Source: Parus major
Taxonomy: Eukaryota; Chordata; Aves; Passeriformes; Paridae
DNA: 64,000 nucleotides
NCBI RefSeq assembly: GCF_001522545.3
Contig: NC_031769.1
Span: 70,697,814-70,761,813, forward strand
Direction of reading: 5' to 3'
Shown: positions 1 to 13,789 of the stretch, piece by piece
Numbering within the stretch: position 1 is the stretch's first letter
Layout: each line of letters begins with the position of its first letter
Program-made: the position numbers and the translations under genes
Notes under the pieces: generated by a model
What the model saw: the letters and a program-made list of their open reading frames with translations, nothing else
What the model was told of the DNA's origin: nothing
Database searches by the model: none

Positions 1-3000
1 TGTATTTTTAATCCCAAATCTCCTTTCTGAAGTGTAAAGTCTTGTATTACTCATACCACATTTAATTTTTTCCTTCTTTGCTCTCACTGATATTATATTT
101 GTATACTAAACTGCACATAATGCACAATTACTAATAAATAGGCCACAACCTGTAACCAAATAAATCTGCACCATTCAACCCAACAGAAACATGTGACCTG
201 GATCACACTGTCAGAATATCCACTAAATCTTGTCCAAAATGGGCTCTATATAATGTCAGTGGTGTCTTTTCATTTCCCTGAGAATCCTAATGTCAGGTAA
301 TGACCCTGAGAACCTGTGACAAATCTCACCTTCATCAGCCTTGAATAACAAATAAATTGCAAATGCACATTCCTAAGGACCTGCTAAGAAGTATTCCCTG
401 GCCACACATACAGCAGATGGACTAGGGTTTGGCAGTCATTTTTGGTGTCTGGCGATCATTTCAGGTGTCAAACACAATATTGTAGAGTAAGGATATCAGA
501 CCAGTAGGCTCCAAGCAATTTCAAGGACTTTTTTCTTGCTTCTATCTATTGGCATCAGTTTTATTTTTCTTTTCTACTAGTCCAAACAAAGTCATCTTCC
601 TCACTTGTTTGTTGGTTTTTTTTGTCCCTATTTCAGTGCTGTCATGCTCACATGCTCAGAGCATATGATTTGAATTAGAAAGCACAATGTCAAAATACCA
701 GTAGGTACCTGATTTTTCAGTGAATGTTAAAACTGAAAGTTTTATTCCTTTAACCTCATCAATACAATACAACTAATTTCTACTTATTAATTTTTAAAGA
801 TTTAACATTTTTCTTAAAGAACACCAGTAAAGCAATATTTTGATAAGGCCTCATAGCACACAAAAACCAATAATGAGCATAGAAAATATTATTATATTGT
901 GATAATAAAACCTTTATCCTCACAATGTTCTTTTGCTAACCGGAATCATTCACTGATTTATTTTGATTGCTGTATTTATAAATATGAAATGCATGTGACT
1001 TTTGACCCAGGACATCTAAAAACCCATTTACTCATGAGCAGCAATGAAAATGACCCTATAATTTAGAAATTTTTAAAGACCTGGGAAAGAAACCAACACA
1101 AAACAACATTTAATAAATGAGATGGTTGAATCACTAGGGAGCTGAGTAGCTGAATGATTTCCAGCCCTCATTTAACATGGATGAAGCTCAACACAATGTT
1201 GAAGCCATAGCAATCCCAACTAACATAATGAGAAGCAAGACTGTCTCATGTTATATTCATGTTATTCTGTTTAATGAAAAAAACTCACACATTAGGAAGC
1301 AACCTGCAAGATGGGTACTACTCTCATTTTAGGCTTATTAAGTAGGCTGCAGGTAAAGAAACAATTACAGGTACAATAGGACCTCTTTTTTTCACAGTTT
1401 ATTTTTCCAAAAGTTCACCTGTGAATGCAGCATGTACTGAAGAGAACAAGTGAAAATATAACCTGAAATTATTCATAAGGTACAAATGGATTTAAAAAAA
1501 TAAGACAAAATATCTGGATGTTCTTCTAAACTAAAATAAATATCTCAGCTATAGTTTTTCTCAGCCATCTGCTGTTCCACATAATATTAAATATTTTAAA
1601 GTAAATCTATTTGGTGAATACTTAAGGAATTTGACCCAAGAATTCTAGGTACCTAATGTATTCTACAGTTTTTATCAGTACAGTGAAAAAGGTTCCATTA
1701 AATGTCTATCAAATGTGCTAGACACTCCTGAAATCAGAACAGGAAAAAGGAGTATTTCTTACGTTGTTTGTCTTCCATCCCCAAGCCTCTCTGTTCACAG
1801 AGCAGCACTCATGTGGTATATGCTGTGCTTTAATAAAAATTAACTATGACCTCATTAACAAAAGGAAAAAAACAAATTTTGCTTTAATAAAGAAGGTCAT
1901 ACATGAGATTTTTCAACAACTGTTTTGTTAATGGTACTTTTTATAGTCCTTGGAAAACTAAACCATTTTGTGGATTTATGGTACTGAAGGGCCTGTTGCT
2001 CATGAAAATTAAAAACAATTTCCACTGATAATAAAATCTCCTGTAAAAACACATTATATGTCACTCGTATTTCAAAGTAAGAGCCAACATCCAAGTTCTA
2101 GTGCCATCTTATGTAAACTTTCTTGCTCCACCTCCTGTGGCTCCAGATACCATGCAGTTTGAGACATGATCCTGAAAAACAGATGTATCTTTTTCATGCT
2201 ACCCATTATGGAAACCTGTATGAGCTTTTATTCCTATGAAAAACACCAGCAAAACCCCAGATATCCCAATTAATTTCAGTGCATTTTCATCACATGCTAA
2301 AGGTGGCATTCTGTTTTGAGGTAACATTAGTGAGATTCATTTGCCTGAACACTAGCCCTCAAATATCTTTTTAGGCATCCTAAAGTAAATGAAACTATTC
2401 ACCTTAAACTGAGAAGAACTCTATTTCCAAGAAGAATTTTTTTTTTTCTTTTCTTAAAAAAAAGAAGGAAACAAGGTTGTGTGAAAGTTTCCTGAATTCA
2501 GATGTCTAGCATCACTTCAGTATAACCCACCTGGCCTTTAGTTCTTCCAGAATGGTGCAAGCTGATTGTCATATCTGTGACCTCATTCAGATTTCTCAGA
2601 AGCCAGTGTCTCTGTCTCATAATTTTATCTTTTTTTATGTCTCCATGAAAAACATATTTTTGAAAATTCTTTAAAAAAGATAAAAAGGAGTTTTGAACTA
2701 TTTGAAATAGCCAGCCAAACACTAAAGCTTAGCTGAAATGCATGTCATAAAAGAGAATATTAAATGGGCATAAATTTAATGATTTAATTTCTTGAAATTG
2801 TGAATAGAGGTTAGATCAGTAATTAGGAAAGAGAAAATAAAACTTTAGGCTATGCACTTCCAGTCAACTAAAATTGAGAAATTTTGTTGCATTAATTCTG
2901 TATCTCTCTAAGTCAATGGCTTTCTGAGGAAGTCATAATATTGGTTCTTCCAAGGTGTACACCTGAAAACAGGATTTTTATGTTAGTATTTCATTGCTTC

Positions 3001-3972
3001 CTTCTTATTTTCTGGTTGTTTTTCAGTTTTTGGTTTTTTTTCCCATTAACAAATACCTCAGTACCCTTACAACACCTGTCTACTTACTGTACTAATGTTG
3101 ATCTGTAGCACCTACACACACTTCATGTGCCTCACTCCCCGTACGTCCACCTGTATATATTTTCACAACTTTCCCACTCTTTTCATGGAAGTAGAAGGGT
3201 TGCTGTGAAAATCCTGAATAAGGAAGCCTAATAAAGATGTAAAAAGTTTCCCTTAATGCACTGAATGGGGTGAAATAAAGGATTACAACATGTAAAGCCA
3301 AAGCAAAGATGGGAGAGAAGCTGATGCCATGGATTTGAAAAATTTATGCTTAAGACTGACAGAGATTACAACAGGTTTATTGTTACTGCAACTTTATTAA
3401 CTTCATCGTGGTTACATCAGAGACTCAGCTATTGTAACACAAAGAACCTACATTTATTGCTTTTTAAATACTTGGAACTTTTTAAAGGTGTCATTATTTT
3501 TTAGCCTACCGTGACTGTCATTTTTGAAAGATGAATCCTTATGGGAATCTACAAGTGATCCATGTACACAACACTGCTTCAGCATGAATCATCCCTAAAC
3601 TGACAACTCACACTGCTGACAAGATTTTAGTGGTTGCTTTTTCACCTTTGGTGGTATGTTTAAGTAACTAAATAAGTGAAGCAACTCACCTTTTTATAAC
3701 TTCATAAAAAAAACTCTCTACGTCTTTCTGACTTCCTGCAATTTGTAAAAGAGAATACTGATATCAAGCCTATCAAAATTTAAGGTGCAGCTGAATAGGA
3801 GCAAGGTATATGAAACATAGGAACAAAACTTTTGGCTCCCAATTCCACTCCTCTCTTTAGCCTGACAGTGAAAAGGAAGCTTGAAGTCAGTGGAAACATA
3901 GGATTCTTCAAGAGCGTTCCTGTAGGAAGTAAAAATAAACAACAACTCCATAACTTCAGAAGCATAACTTGA
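1..3972. other. Gene-free A+T-rich DNA
   Basis: No supported gene or recognisable transposon. Both strands are broken by frequent stops; the open frames here (60-77 codons) have no domain or motif I recognise and no shared codon signature. Short A and T runs are the only repeats. It could be intergenic or intronic; nothing in it tells which. Confidence 0.6.
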
Positions 3973-4055
3973 TCATTTAATGGAAAGGTATTTATATATA
4001 TATACATATATATATATATATCATTTAATGGAAAGGTATGTATATATATATACAT
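3973..4055. repeat. 48-bp tandem duplication ending in (TA)n
   Basis: A unit beginning TCATTTAATGGAAAGGTAT and running into alternating TA starts at 3973 and again at 4021, giving a 48-bp period. The first copy has the longer TA tract. The second differs by TATTTATA to TATGTATA and is cut short at about 4055. Slippage or unequal exchange in the TA tract is the likely origin. Confidence 0.85.
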
Positions 4056-5850
4056 AATTGCAAGACCAATCCCCATAGAGTGGACAACCCTATATAAGCC
4101 ACAAGTAGTATTTATTTAAAGCCACTAGAACAGAAAACAACTATAGTCAATTATTGCATAAGAAATAATAAATACAATGAAACCAGAAATGTTTTACACC
4201 TTTATCCTTTTTCCACTTCAAGGAATGTGTCCTAATTTCATATCCACATAGTCTTCTAAAATTACTACAGTGAAAAAATTGTAGGATATACATCATACAT
4301 ATGCAGTGGATTTTTTGCAAGTTTTAATTTTGTTCTTTGCAGTTCTGTTTGCAGAGAAAAATCTCCATAAATAAATATTTCCTAGAATAAAATTACATTA
4401 CAAAAACATTTAGCTCATTTGAATTCAGAATCACATCCTAACACTTCAGGCCTGCAGATGTTTAGTTTTGAAAAGAAGCCATTTGCCCATATAGTGTAAT
4501 CAGTTTACATGTGTTTTTATAGTTCAGTCATTGTTTGAGTTGATGTCTGACATAAACGACTTTCCCCCCTCTGCAACATTTATTTTTTTTTTTTTTACTA
4601 TTTATATGATAATACCATCATGGCAAGATCATTCACTGCTCATGCAAACCTTTCCTTTCATGATGCTTTGAGAAGCATTTGCATCACTTGCATTTTCCTC
4701 TTTTTATGTAAAGATTGAATATCCAGCTGTTACCTAATTAAGTCTGCCACAGGCAAAAATCTGGCTTTATGTACCTGCAGAGAGAATTTCATGGTGTTTT
4801 AATGACTAGCTATAGATTGAGCAAAGTGACTCAAGAGGCAATGCAAGCAAAAGCTTAGCTGAAATGAGTGCCAGAGCTGTCAATTTCCAATTAAGAGACT
4901 TGTTTGTCTCTCATGACAGTGAACCACCACAAATTACTTGCTTTAGCTCTGCTGGTTAATCTTTTGCCACCTGACAGATGGAAGTAAATCAGTTGACTTA
5001 TGTTAATCACTTCCAGGAAGTGAGAATATTTAAATCTTGGCACATTTTTGCATCTGTGAGGACAGCATTAGGAGATATCACAACAGCAACCCATTATTTA
5101 TAGATAAGGTGTCATTTCAAGTGTATATTTTAGGGGGGTTGTGGTGGAATGACTGGCAGGGAATATGGGGAAAATGAAAGGCATCATTTAGATTTTTCTC
5201 AAAAGCTCTCCCACTTGAGGAGAAAGCTTCTGATTGTTCCTTTCTGGCATATTTATGTTTTTACAAAGCTGAACACAATTTTCAGCAAGATCAAGTTGTT
5301 ATCATATATATATATAGAAGATATGAGTATATGAGTACAAGTCTCCTGAAGAGTTTTATAAGTAGCAACAGTATCTGTGAGTAATAATTAAATACACCTT
5401 TAATAAAAATCATAACATAAGTACGGCACTACGAAAAGAAAAAACCTGGGATTAATTCTCTGCAGAAAAATGGAAGATAATTTTCTCTATTATAAAAAAG
5501 GCTAAATAATATTTGAAAAATAATGAAATGTCTATTAAGACCTTTGACATGTAGCTCCAAAAATCTAAGCTGATGACTTGATGAGCCTTGAACTAATGCC
5601 TGGTAACACCTGACAATGTGAGAGAAAAGTGCATTTCAAAGCAATTTTAATATGATTCCTAGTTTGCTTCTGGCAATTTTCCTATTTTAATACAACTGTA
5701 TAATAATGTGGAAAGCAGCTTGGATTTCCATGGTACCTCATCATTCTCCTTGTGACTGCCCTTTTCACAGGATTAATACTACCAAAATTGCAGTAAATTA
5801 TTTGATGGATATGGGCTTTCAAACACTTTTAGTTTGTGTGATAAATTACA
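4056..5850. other. Gene-free DNA with a motif-dense patch
   Basis: No gene. Roughly 4640-5040 is less monotonous than its surroundings and holds many short transcription-factor-like words: CAGCTG 4724-4729, TAATTA 4735-4740, CACCTG 4968-4973 and CAGATG 4975-4980. It resembles vertebrate conserved non-coding DNA, but this is an impression and conservation cannot be tested here. A short (TA)n lies near 5303-5316. Confidence 0.4.
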
Positions 5851-5893
5851 TATCCTAAATTACATGATATGTGATATCATGTAATTTAGGATA
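5851..5893. repeat. Perfect inverted repeat, 20-bp arms, 3-nt loop
   Basis: The left arm 5851-5870 (TATCCTAAATTACATGATAT) is exactly complementary to 5874-5893, separated by GTG. Pairing stops abruptly at both ends. The sequence just left also carries a direct partial copy (AAATTACAT), so local template switching is a likely origin. As RNA it would form a short stem, shorter than a typical pre-microRNA. Confidence 0.9.
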
Positions 5894-8477
5894 AAAGGTA
5901 ATAAGAACATTATTTAAATTCATTCACACTTAAAATTCAAATTTCCACAGTTCAGGGCAGGACTTAATTTGGTTAGGAAAAATGCTTCAAGAGAGAAAAC
6001 ATTTTCTGGGAAATGCCATCAAGGGCATTAAGAGGCGCTTAAGAGGGCGTGCTTAAGAGGTGTATCTTTATATATATAAATAGAAAAATAGTTCTGTAGG
6101 TATAAACCACAGTTTGCTACTTAGATTGCAGTCAAGTAAGCAGGTGTTACTTTACCACTGGCCATTAACTTGACCACCTAGAGCTCATGAAGGATGATGC
6201 AGACTGAAACTGCACCATCCCTTTGTATCACCAACACCTTTCTACTTACAGATAGATTTACTCACTCCAGCTCCCTCTCTGATATAACAAACTTAGCTCC
6301 ACTTCATTGATGTTGCAGGACAGAGGCACTCAGTGTCTGGATTAAGATTACATGGATATTAACAAACTCAAAACTGCTCCTGAACTTTTCTAATTTATTT
6401 TAAATCACTTATCTTTCTTACCTGCCCCCTTTGGAGAAGATTATTTTCTGTGCTTCATGGGTCTCAAAGTTTTTCCATAGACTTCAGAAATCCTTGTGCA
6501 TATAGGTAGTATTATCAGGAGTGCTGATTTAAAAGACAACATTATTGCATTCTGAATTGCGTATTACACTAAGAATTCTTATACTCGCCTATACTTCCCT
6601 ATATGTTTTTTCCTGGCAAAATTTACAATCACCTTTAAAAAGGGTGCATTTTATTCTGGCCCAGAAGTCTAACTTGCTTGTTTTCCTTCTATCTACTTTC
6701 AGAATCACACCGGGTTAATTATCATTCATGTTTGCAGCAGCCAGCACAAGTTCCACTTGAATGGATGGAGGGGATTCTGCAGTGCTGTTTAAACAAAATA
6801 ACAGGCCACAGAAAAACATGGTACTAAATATCACTTCCCAGGTAATTAACTGTGTCTTGAGTGCTCCCCATCAACCTTCTTTCATGTTCTGTTGATATTT
6901 TCTTTGCATACAAATTGTTATGTCTTTAAAACATAATACACCAAATTTTGTTTTACATTGCTGTTTACTCACAGACACACACATATTTATAAAAGGCTGT
7001 TCTTTGGCTTTCTGCCTACACAGCTGATTTTTTTTTTTTCCTGGCATATAACATATGCAAACTGTAAAAAATCTCTCTCACATTCAGAAAAATCAGTTAG
7101 ACGTGAATAGCAAAATTACAAAATAAACTTATTGATGACCTCATTGGCTTTCAAATTGCCAAAAATATCTTACTGCTATATCTAAGCATATACAGGTCAT
7201 TGGATTCAATCAGAACATATAAAAAATATGTAGAACACTACATTTTGAATATCCTAGAGTTGCTCCCCTGAGGTTAAACACAAAGTTCTTCAAAATTTCC
7301 TTCTCTAAAATGGAAAGTATTTCATTGGTTAAAAGGTGATATCTTGAGGTTTTTTTCCCTTCCAAGTACCAAAAGTCTGGTCTACTTCACTACATTTTCC
7401 AAAGAAGTTCTGTTGAACTATTACAAACGTCCATATCATACCTATGTCCTTAAATTCCAGCTCCAGTAATTCAGAAAGCTTAGAAGGAAAGACAATACAA
7501 AGATCCACCAATGCTGAGCTTTCAGGTGGGGTCACCAGATGGCATTCTACTGCATTATATTCATCTTAGAAAGCTGCCATTTAAAAAGTATGTAAGTACA
7601 AATCCCAGTGGAATATCTGATTATTATGATTCATGAGTAATTGGTAGAAAAGAAATTACTAAACTGAAAACCTGGAAGTCAGCCAGACTGAAGGCTAGAA
7701 AATGACTGAAGTGAAATAAATAAATAAATAAAATGAAAATGAAAATATCACCTAATTTACATGAATAATGTCATAATAAAACATAATACAAGGGGTTTCT
7801 CCATTAGAATAAAACCAGCTTGTGTATTTCATTTTTTCCACTTTATTAATACATCTGCTTGAATGTCTGATAGTTATATATACTAATTTTTAAGGTAAGT
7901 ATTTTGAGTTTTAGCTCATTTCTTTTGATATACGTATAGCATACTATAACCTTAAGTCATTTGAATGTTCATGTCATAGCAAGATACAGGAGAGGAAACA
8001 TGTTCTTTAAAAAATAGTGGAAAAAACATAACAGACGAACTATGATATGATTTCAGCTTTATTTTCTCAAAGAAATTTTTCTTGACTTAAAAAAGGGGAA
8101 TTAAGTATTTTAGAATGTATAATTCACTTATAAATAATTCTTGACTGTAGTGGCTAAAAGCTTCAATACTGACAAGTCTAGTAATATTTCTAGTTAAAGA
8201 GGGAATGAAGCTCAGAAAACACTTTAAAAATATTATTGATAATGCAAATACAATATCTTATCTTATAAAAAATATAGAAACCCACATGCTAGAAATAATA
8301 GACATATATATATATTACATAAGAAATGTAAAGAACACAGTAGTAGCCACATGAATATACAGCTGTCTCACAGAGTAAGTTTTGGGGGGAAAATATTAAT
8401 TATTTCAAAAACTTATTTTAAAATATTTGTTAAATTGTTACCTTTAAAATCATAAAAGCTGAAAAATATCTGAGGCA
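5894..8477. other. Gene-free A+T-rich DNA
   Basis: No gene or clear transposon. It contains three spaced copies of TTAAGAGG between 6029 and 6061, and an (AAAT)n run near 7713-7735. The one open frame here (7329-7535, - strand, 68 codons) has no recognisable domain. Confidence 0.55.
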
Positions 8478-8482
8478 CTTGG

Positions 8483-9548
8483 TGTTAGGGGTTAGGTGTC
8501 CTTCNNNNNNNNNNNNNNNNNNNNNNNNNNNNNNNNNNNNNNNNNNNNNNNNNNNNNNNNNNNNNNNNNNNNNNNNNNNNNNNNNNNNNNNNNNNNNNNN
8601 NNNNNNNNNNNNNNNNNNNNNNNNNNNNNNNNNNNNNNNNNNNNNNNNNNNNNNNNNNNNNNNNNNNNNNNNNNNNNNNNNNNNNNNNNNNNNNNNNNNN
8701 NNNNNNNNNNNNNNNNNNNNNNNNNNNNNNNNNNNNNNNNNNNNNNNNNNNNNNNNNNNNNNNNNNNNNNNNNNNNNNNNNNNNNNNNNNNNNNNNNNNN
8801 NNNNNNNNNNNNNNNNNNNNNNNNNNNNNNNNNNNNNNNNNNNNNNNNNNNNNNNNNNNNNNNNNNNNNNNNNNNNNNNNNNNNNNNNNNNNNNNNNNNN
8901 NNNNNNNNNNNNNNNNNNNNNNNNNNNNNNNNNNNNNNNNNNNNNNNNNNNNNNNNNNNNNNNNNNNNNNNNNNNNNNNNNNNNNNNNNNNNNNNNNNNN
9001 NNNNNNNNNNNNNNNNNNNNNNNNNNNNNNNNNNNNNNNNNNNNNNNNNNNNNNNNNNNNNNNNNNNNNNNNNNNNNNNNNNNNNNNNNNNNNNNNNNNN
9101 NNNNNNNNNNNNNNNNNNNNNNNNNNNNNNNNNNNNNNNNNNNNNNNNNNNNNNNNNNNNNNNNNNNNNNNNNNNNNNNNNNNNNNNNNNNNNNNNNNNN
9201 NNNNNNNNNNNNNNNNNNNNNNNNNNNNNNNNNNNNNNNNNNNNNNNNNNNNNNNNNNNNNNNNNNNNNNNNNNNNNNNNNNNNNNNNNNNNNNNNNNNN
9301 NNNNNNNNNNNNNNNNNNNNNNNNNNNNNNNNNNNNNNNNNNNNNNNNNNNNNNNNNNNNNNNNNNNNTTGTTTGTTTGCCTGGTTATAAATACTAGTAA
9401 AGAGCTGTTATTCCTATCCCCAGATCTCTGCCTAAGAGCCCCTTGATTTCAAAATTATAATAATTTGGAAGGAGGGGGTCTACATTCTTTCATTGCAAGG
9501 GAGGCTCCTGCTCTCCCTAACAGACACCTGTCTTTTAGAACCGAGACA
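8483..9548 (+). mobile_element. Solo LTR of an avian endogenous retrovirus, mostly within the gap
   Basis: The right end (about 9369-9548) reads like the R-U5 end of an LTR I recall from bird genomes: a TAAAGAGCTGTTATTCCTAT stretch, a GAGCCCCTTGATTTCAAAAT stretch, and a terminus ending GAGACA at 9548. The left end begins TGTTAGGGG at 8483. The flanks CTTGG (8478-8482) and CTCGG (9549-9553) form a 5-bp target duplication with one difference, at a CpG. The ends therefore fit the standard TG...CA form. Length is about 1.07 kb if the N run is true size. With only 22 bases before the gap and 180 after it, I cannot exclude internal viral sequence in the gap. Family name unassigned. Confidence 0.6.
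8505..9368. other. Assembly gap (864 N)
   Basis: Unsequenced run. It lies inside the LTR described at 8483-9548, which is a plausible reason for the break: collapsed dispersed repeat. Open frames called across it are artefacts of N translation. Confidence 0.99.
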
Positions 9549-9553
9549 CTCGG

Positions 9554-12500
9554 GCCACAGTTTAATGTAAAGTACAGTCTGATTCTCATAGCACTGGAAA
9601 ATTGGAAATTCACAGAATCTGTGTTACTTGTTGTTGAAATGGATGGCTTTTCAGCAAATGCAGGATTTTAAACCAGCTTTGCAGTGAAGAAGGTCAATAT
9701 ATCATTACCAAGTTTTAGGTCAGCTCTTTTTCGACATTGCTGCTTCACATTTTATAAGAAAGGAGTTTAATTCTGTTATAATCATGATTTTGACTTTGAT
9801 GAGAAGAAAAGTACAATGCTGAATAGACTACAGAGATCAGAACTGGGACCTCTTTTCATAACTTAATAGTTTTTTTAAGAGCAGTATGGATTATATGAGG
9901 TCAATCTACTATTTTTATTTTTTTTTTTTGCAGCTAGATTTGAACAAAAATAAACAGGAAGATAACACACCTAAACTATGCACATATTTTTGTATTTTGG
10001 AGTAGCAAGAAGTCTGACTTCAATGAAATTGTTTTAATATTAAAGAGCAGCTGTATAACAGGATACAGCTAGTCAACACAGACCATATAAATATTCCTAC
10101 ACAGGAATGTATGAAAGCAAGGAGAAAAAATGCCTATGGTGCATGGAACTGTAAGAATTGCTGGATTATTTTTTCTGAATAATCACTTGTTTACTTGTCA
10201 GTTAACAAGTAAGTGGGAAAAAGTAAAGAATTATATTTCTGTATATGCAAAATCGGGTATAGATTCATTAAAAATAAATTTTAATCACAGGTAAGAGAGC
10301 ATGAAAATTGGAAGAGACTGATTTATCTTTATAATATAGACAATTGTAAGATATGATTTTTCACAAATACATTCAGCTATGTACAATTGTTTCAAGGCAA
10401 TCACAGGGAATCAAGACAACAAAGCTCATTTAATATCTGTCCTTCATTCCTAGGACCCATACCAATGCCATTTTCAAGGGAACATTTTATGATTATTTCA
10501 GGAATTCCATGGTTTTTGTATCTGGAATCTCCTTCAGTAATGTATGTTGACACACTGATCCATAATAGAATGATTTCTGCATTTCATCCAAAGACTCCTA
10601 AGTAAAATTTAGTCTCTATACTCCTTGTCCTATTTGTCTTAAGTCACCCTAGAAACTTCACCAACTGTTTGCATCAAAAGAGTGCAATATTGTTACTTTT
10701 TTGGAAAACAGTAAGGCAATGGGATGGACTCTTCCTTAGGATAAAAAAATAGCAATTTATCCAAAGCAGCCCACACTTATGTTTGCATTGGTAAAATAAA
10801 TACTTCCACGGGCCACATTCAGGCTGTGAAATTCAGTTTCTTGCACAGCGTAACTGTTGGTATAGCTTTCATAGTTTGGCCAATACAAATTTTGCATTTT
10901 CCAAAACAATTCTGAAGGACACAAAAGGAACCTGGTAGGTCCTCTAGATCTAATCTTTCTCTTCTGAAGGGTAGGAAGTGGTATAATGATATGGTAAGAG
11001 CCATTCTCTGCCAGTTGTGTTTCCTGACAGAGACCCTCTTGCATTTGGTTCACTAGAACACATTTAGCCTGATCACTGCTGAGTCACTGCTTTTTTCAAG
11101 GCTTACTGCTTTGAGCTATGCATTTATCCAGGCTTTCATATTAATAGAAGAAATGGTTCAGCAGACTGTGATCTTTTGAACTTCAGAATCAGAGCTTTCT
11201 TGTGGGGTTCAGAAAATGTAATCTGAAACTTGCAAAACAGAACAAAATTAAGAAAGGCATGCTCTCAGTACAGATTCTAATGAATAGGGTATAATTCTAG
11301 AGACATGGAACATTGTTCATAAAACTGTTGTTTCTATTTACATTTTTTGACTTTTTACATTTGAAATTAAAAATTTTTAGTCAAGCAAGTGAAAAAAGAG
11401 TTGCTTAATATTTTTTAATTCAATTTTTTGCTTAAATAATATTTACTCCACTAGGTAATTTTGTCCATTTAAAAAAAATAATCCTACATACAAGTTTATC
11501 TTCCATATCAATTATGATTTTGCTCAGCACATACCTCTAAACTCTCACTACAATAATGTCTTAGACTTTATCTCCTTGTAAATTACTGCAGAAACCAAGA
11601 AAGCAATAAAGAAGTTACAATCAAGAAAGAGAATTTGAATTAATATATATAATAAAGTCAAATATTTAAAGGAACTATGACCTAATTAAAAATATCTATC
11701 TTGAAATATTTTTTCAATTCCATAAGTAGAATTCTTTTATGTTTTTGCATATTAGAGTCTGAAATTTACATTGAAGAGAAGCTTTCAATTTGATATGTAA
11801 AATAGACTTTTGAGTATTATGTAAGATTCACTTAAAAAAAAGGAAATGTTTTATAATTAGGATAAATACGTAAGCAAAGTGATCATTGACATTAAAATTT
11901 CTCCATAAGTTGCGAGTGTTTCCTTTTGCAGGAGCACAACATATTTCTCGATGCCAACTTAATTTAATTGGATGCTCTTTGATACTGCAGAGCAACTGAA
12001 GTGTTCTTAAAGTGGAAAGCTATATCACAAAAGTACAACTAATATGTTTGAGAAGTTCATTCTGGAAAATATATTTTTATTAAGGAGAGAGAAAAGCAAA
12101 AAGAATATCTTTCAGTGTCACTGCACCAGATTAACAAAATAAGAGAAAGTGTAGGTAGGCAGAGGTAATTCAGAATACAAGTAAGCGACCCACAGTAAAA
12201 CAATTGCGTCTTTATAAGATTTCAGAAGTATTTCTAATCACAAACAATACCATCTGGAAGAGAAAAAACCCAATATCTATAAAACATTAAAAAAACTTTA
12301 TTTTGGATTAATATTTGAAGATATCACTATTATATGGAACTGCGGATACAACTATAATTCAATTCCCAATGAAATGGAAATTATAGTAACCTTTACTGAA
12401 AGAAAAAGTAATAAGCATTAGGAAAACATAGCTTTGGGACAAAGTGCTTCTGTCACTCACAAAGGAAAATATTCAAGTATGGTTATGCCTCATTTAGTCA

Positions 12501-13789
12501 GGACAGTTAAATTTAATATAATATAGAGGTATAGTAGACAAAATACAAACCTTGTAGACTTTTAATTGCAGCTATCACTCAGAATACTCCAATTCTGGAT
12601 ATGCATATTGCATAAATGAATAATCAAATATTCAGATTTTCCAGTCATTTGAAAAGAGCTCCAGGGAATTCATTTCATGATCTTACAGTGTTGCTGCTGA
12701 AGAAAGAAGAAAGTGCAGTGTCATTTAGTCTCTGCACAGACTGAAGGTGCAAGAAGTCCAGTTTTGGGAGTTTTTTCACCTGCCAGAAAAATGCAGGTGG
12801 AATGGATGGAATAAAGATGAGCACAAAACTACATGTTCCAGTCAAAAGAGATTCAATAACAAGCATTCATATCCTCATACTGTCGTCTCAAAATCTGAAC
12901 TGAAATCTTTCATGTTTCTTCTCAGTTTTATATTCCTGGATTCTACCCCACGACAATCAATAATCATCATAGACCTCTGAGTGCATTTTTCACTCTAGTT
13001 TGATAAAAAAGTATTAATCTGACATAAAGGGAAACTGTATATTTGGGGGGAGGGAGAGGGGGGATTACATTCTTTATATTTTTGTTCAGAGAAGCATTAT
13101 TATCTTACTAAAAGCTCATGTTCCCTTAAGTGACCTGGGTGTTCAGCTTTACGAAATATCTTCAAAGGGAACAGCACAGTGCATGAGGGATCCAGACTGC
13201 TTTTAAACTCCAGTAGTCAGAGTTCATTACAACAAATATTGCCAAGAAAGCACCCTTATTCTTGACGGTATAACCCATGGCAGAACTGGATAACCCAACA
13301 AATTTCAGAGTTAAGGAGATGTTCTCTGAAAATAGTTTGTATGGAACAATTGACAGCTTTGTCAGGGAAGAGGTTTGGTGTGGCCTCAATGGAAACCATT
13401 TCATATATAGAAATGAAACTGTCCCCTTGACTGTGAATAAAATCACACAAAAAAAGCATGCAGTATGCAAAACTTAAATTCCTTATCCTTTATGCACTGT
13501 AGAATATAAGAGTAATGGATGTAAGAAGGTATATTGCTCAATACAAGAACACTCTTATATTTAATCATGGCCAGGAGACCTATGAACAGGAAGTTTCTTT
13601 CTGTTTGAAAGCCTGTACGTCAGTCTCAACATTAAAAAAGCAGTGAAAGTTGTGGAACTAACCCAATGCTCAATGAATTTAATCAAATTTAAGTCTTCCG
13701 ACAGAACTGCCTCGGCTGGACTCTAAAATGGGTTAAGTTCATATTCTTCAATTAAGCAAAAGAATTTGTCATATCCCCCCCCATTTCAA
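9554..13789. other. Gene-free A+T-rich DNA
   Basis: No supported gene. Open frames of 60-102 codons occur on both strands (for example 10757-11053 and 13162-13470, both -), overlapping one another in different frames, as expected by chance. No domain, splice pair or repeat family is recognised. There is a G-rich run at 13046-13064. Confidence 0.55.

Noticed and set aside
8486..8498. TTAGGGGTTAGG resembling telomere repeats
   Set aside because: Less than two imperfect units, and better explained as the start of the LTR.
8479..9446. Open frames of 303 and 316 codons
   Set aside because: Almost entirely translated Ns; only a few real codons at each end.
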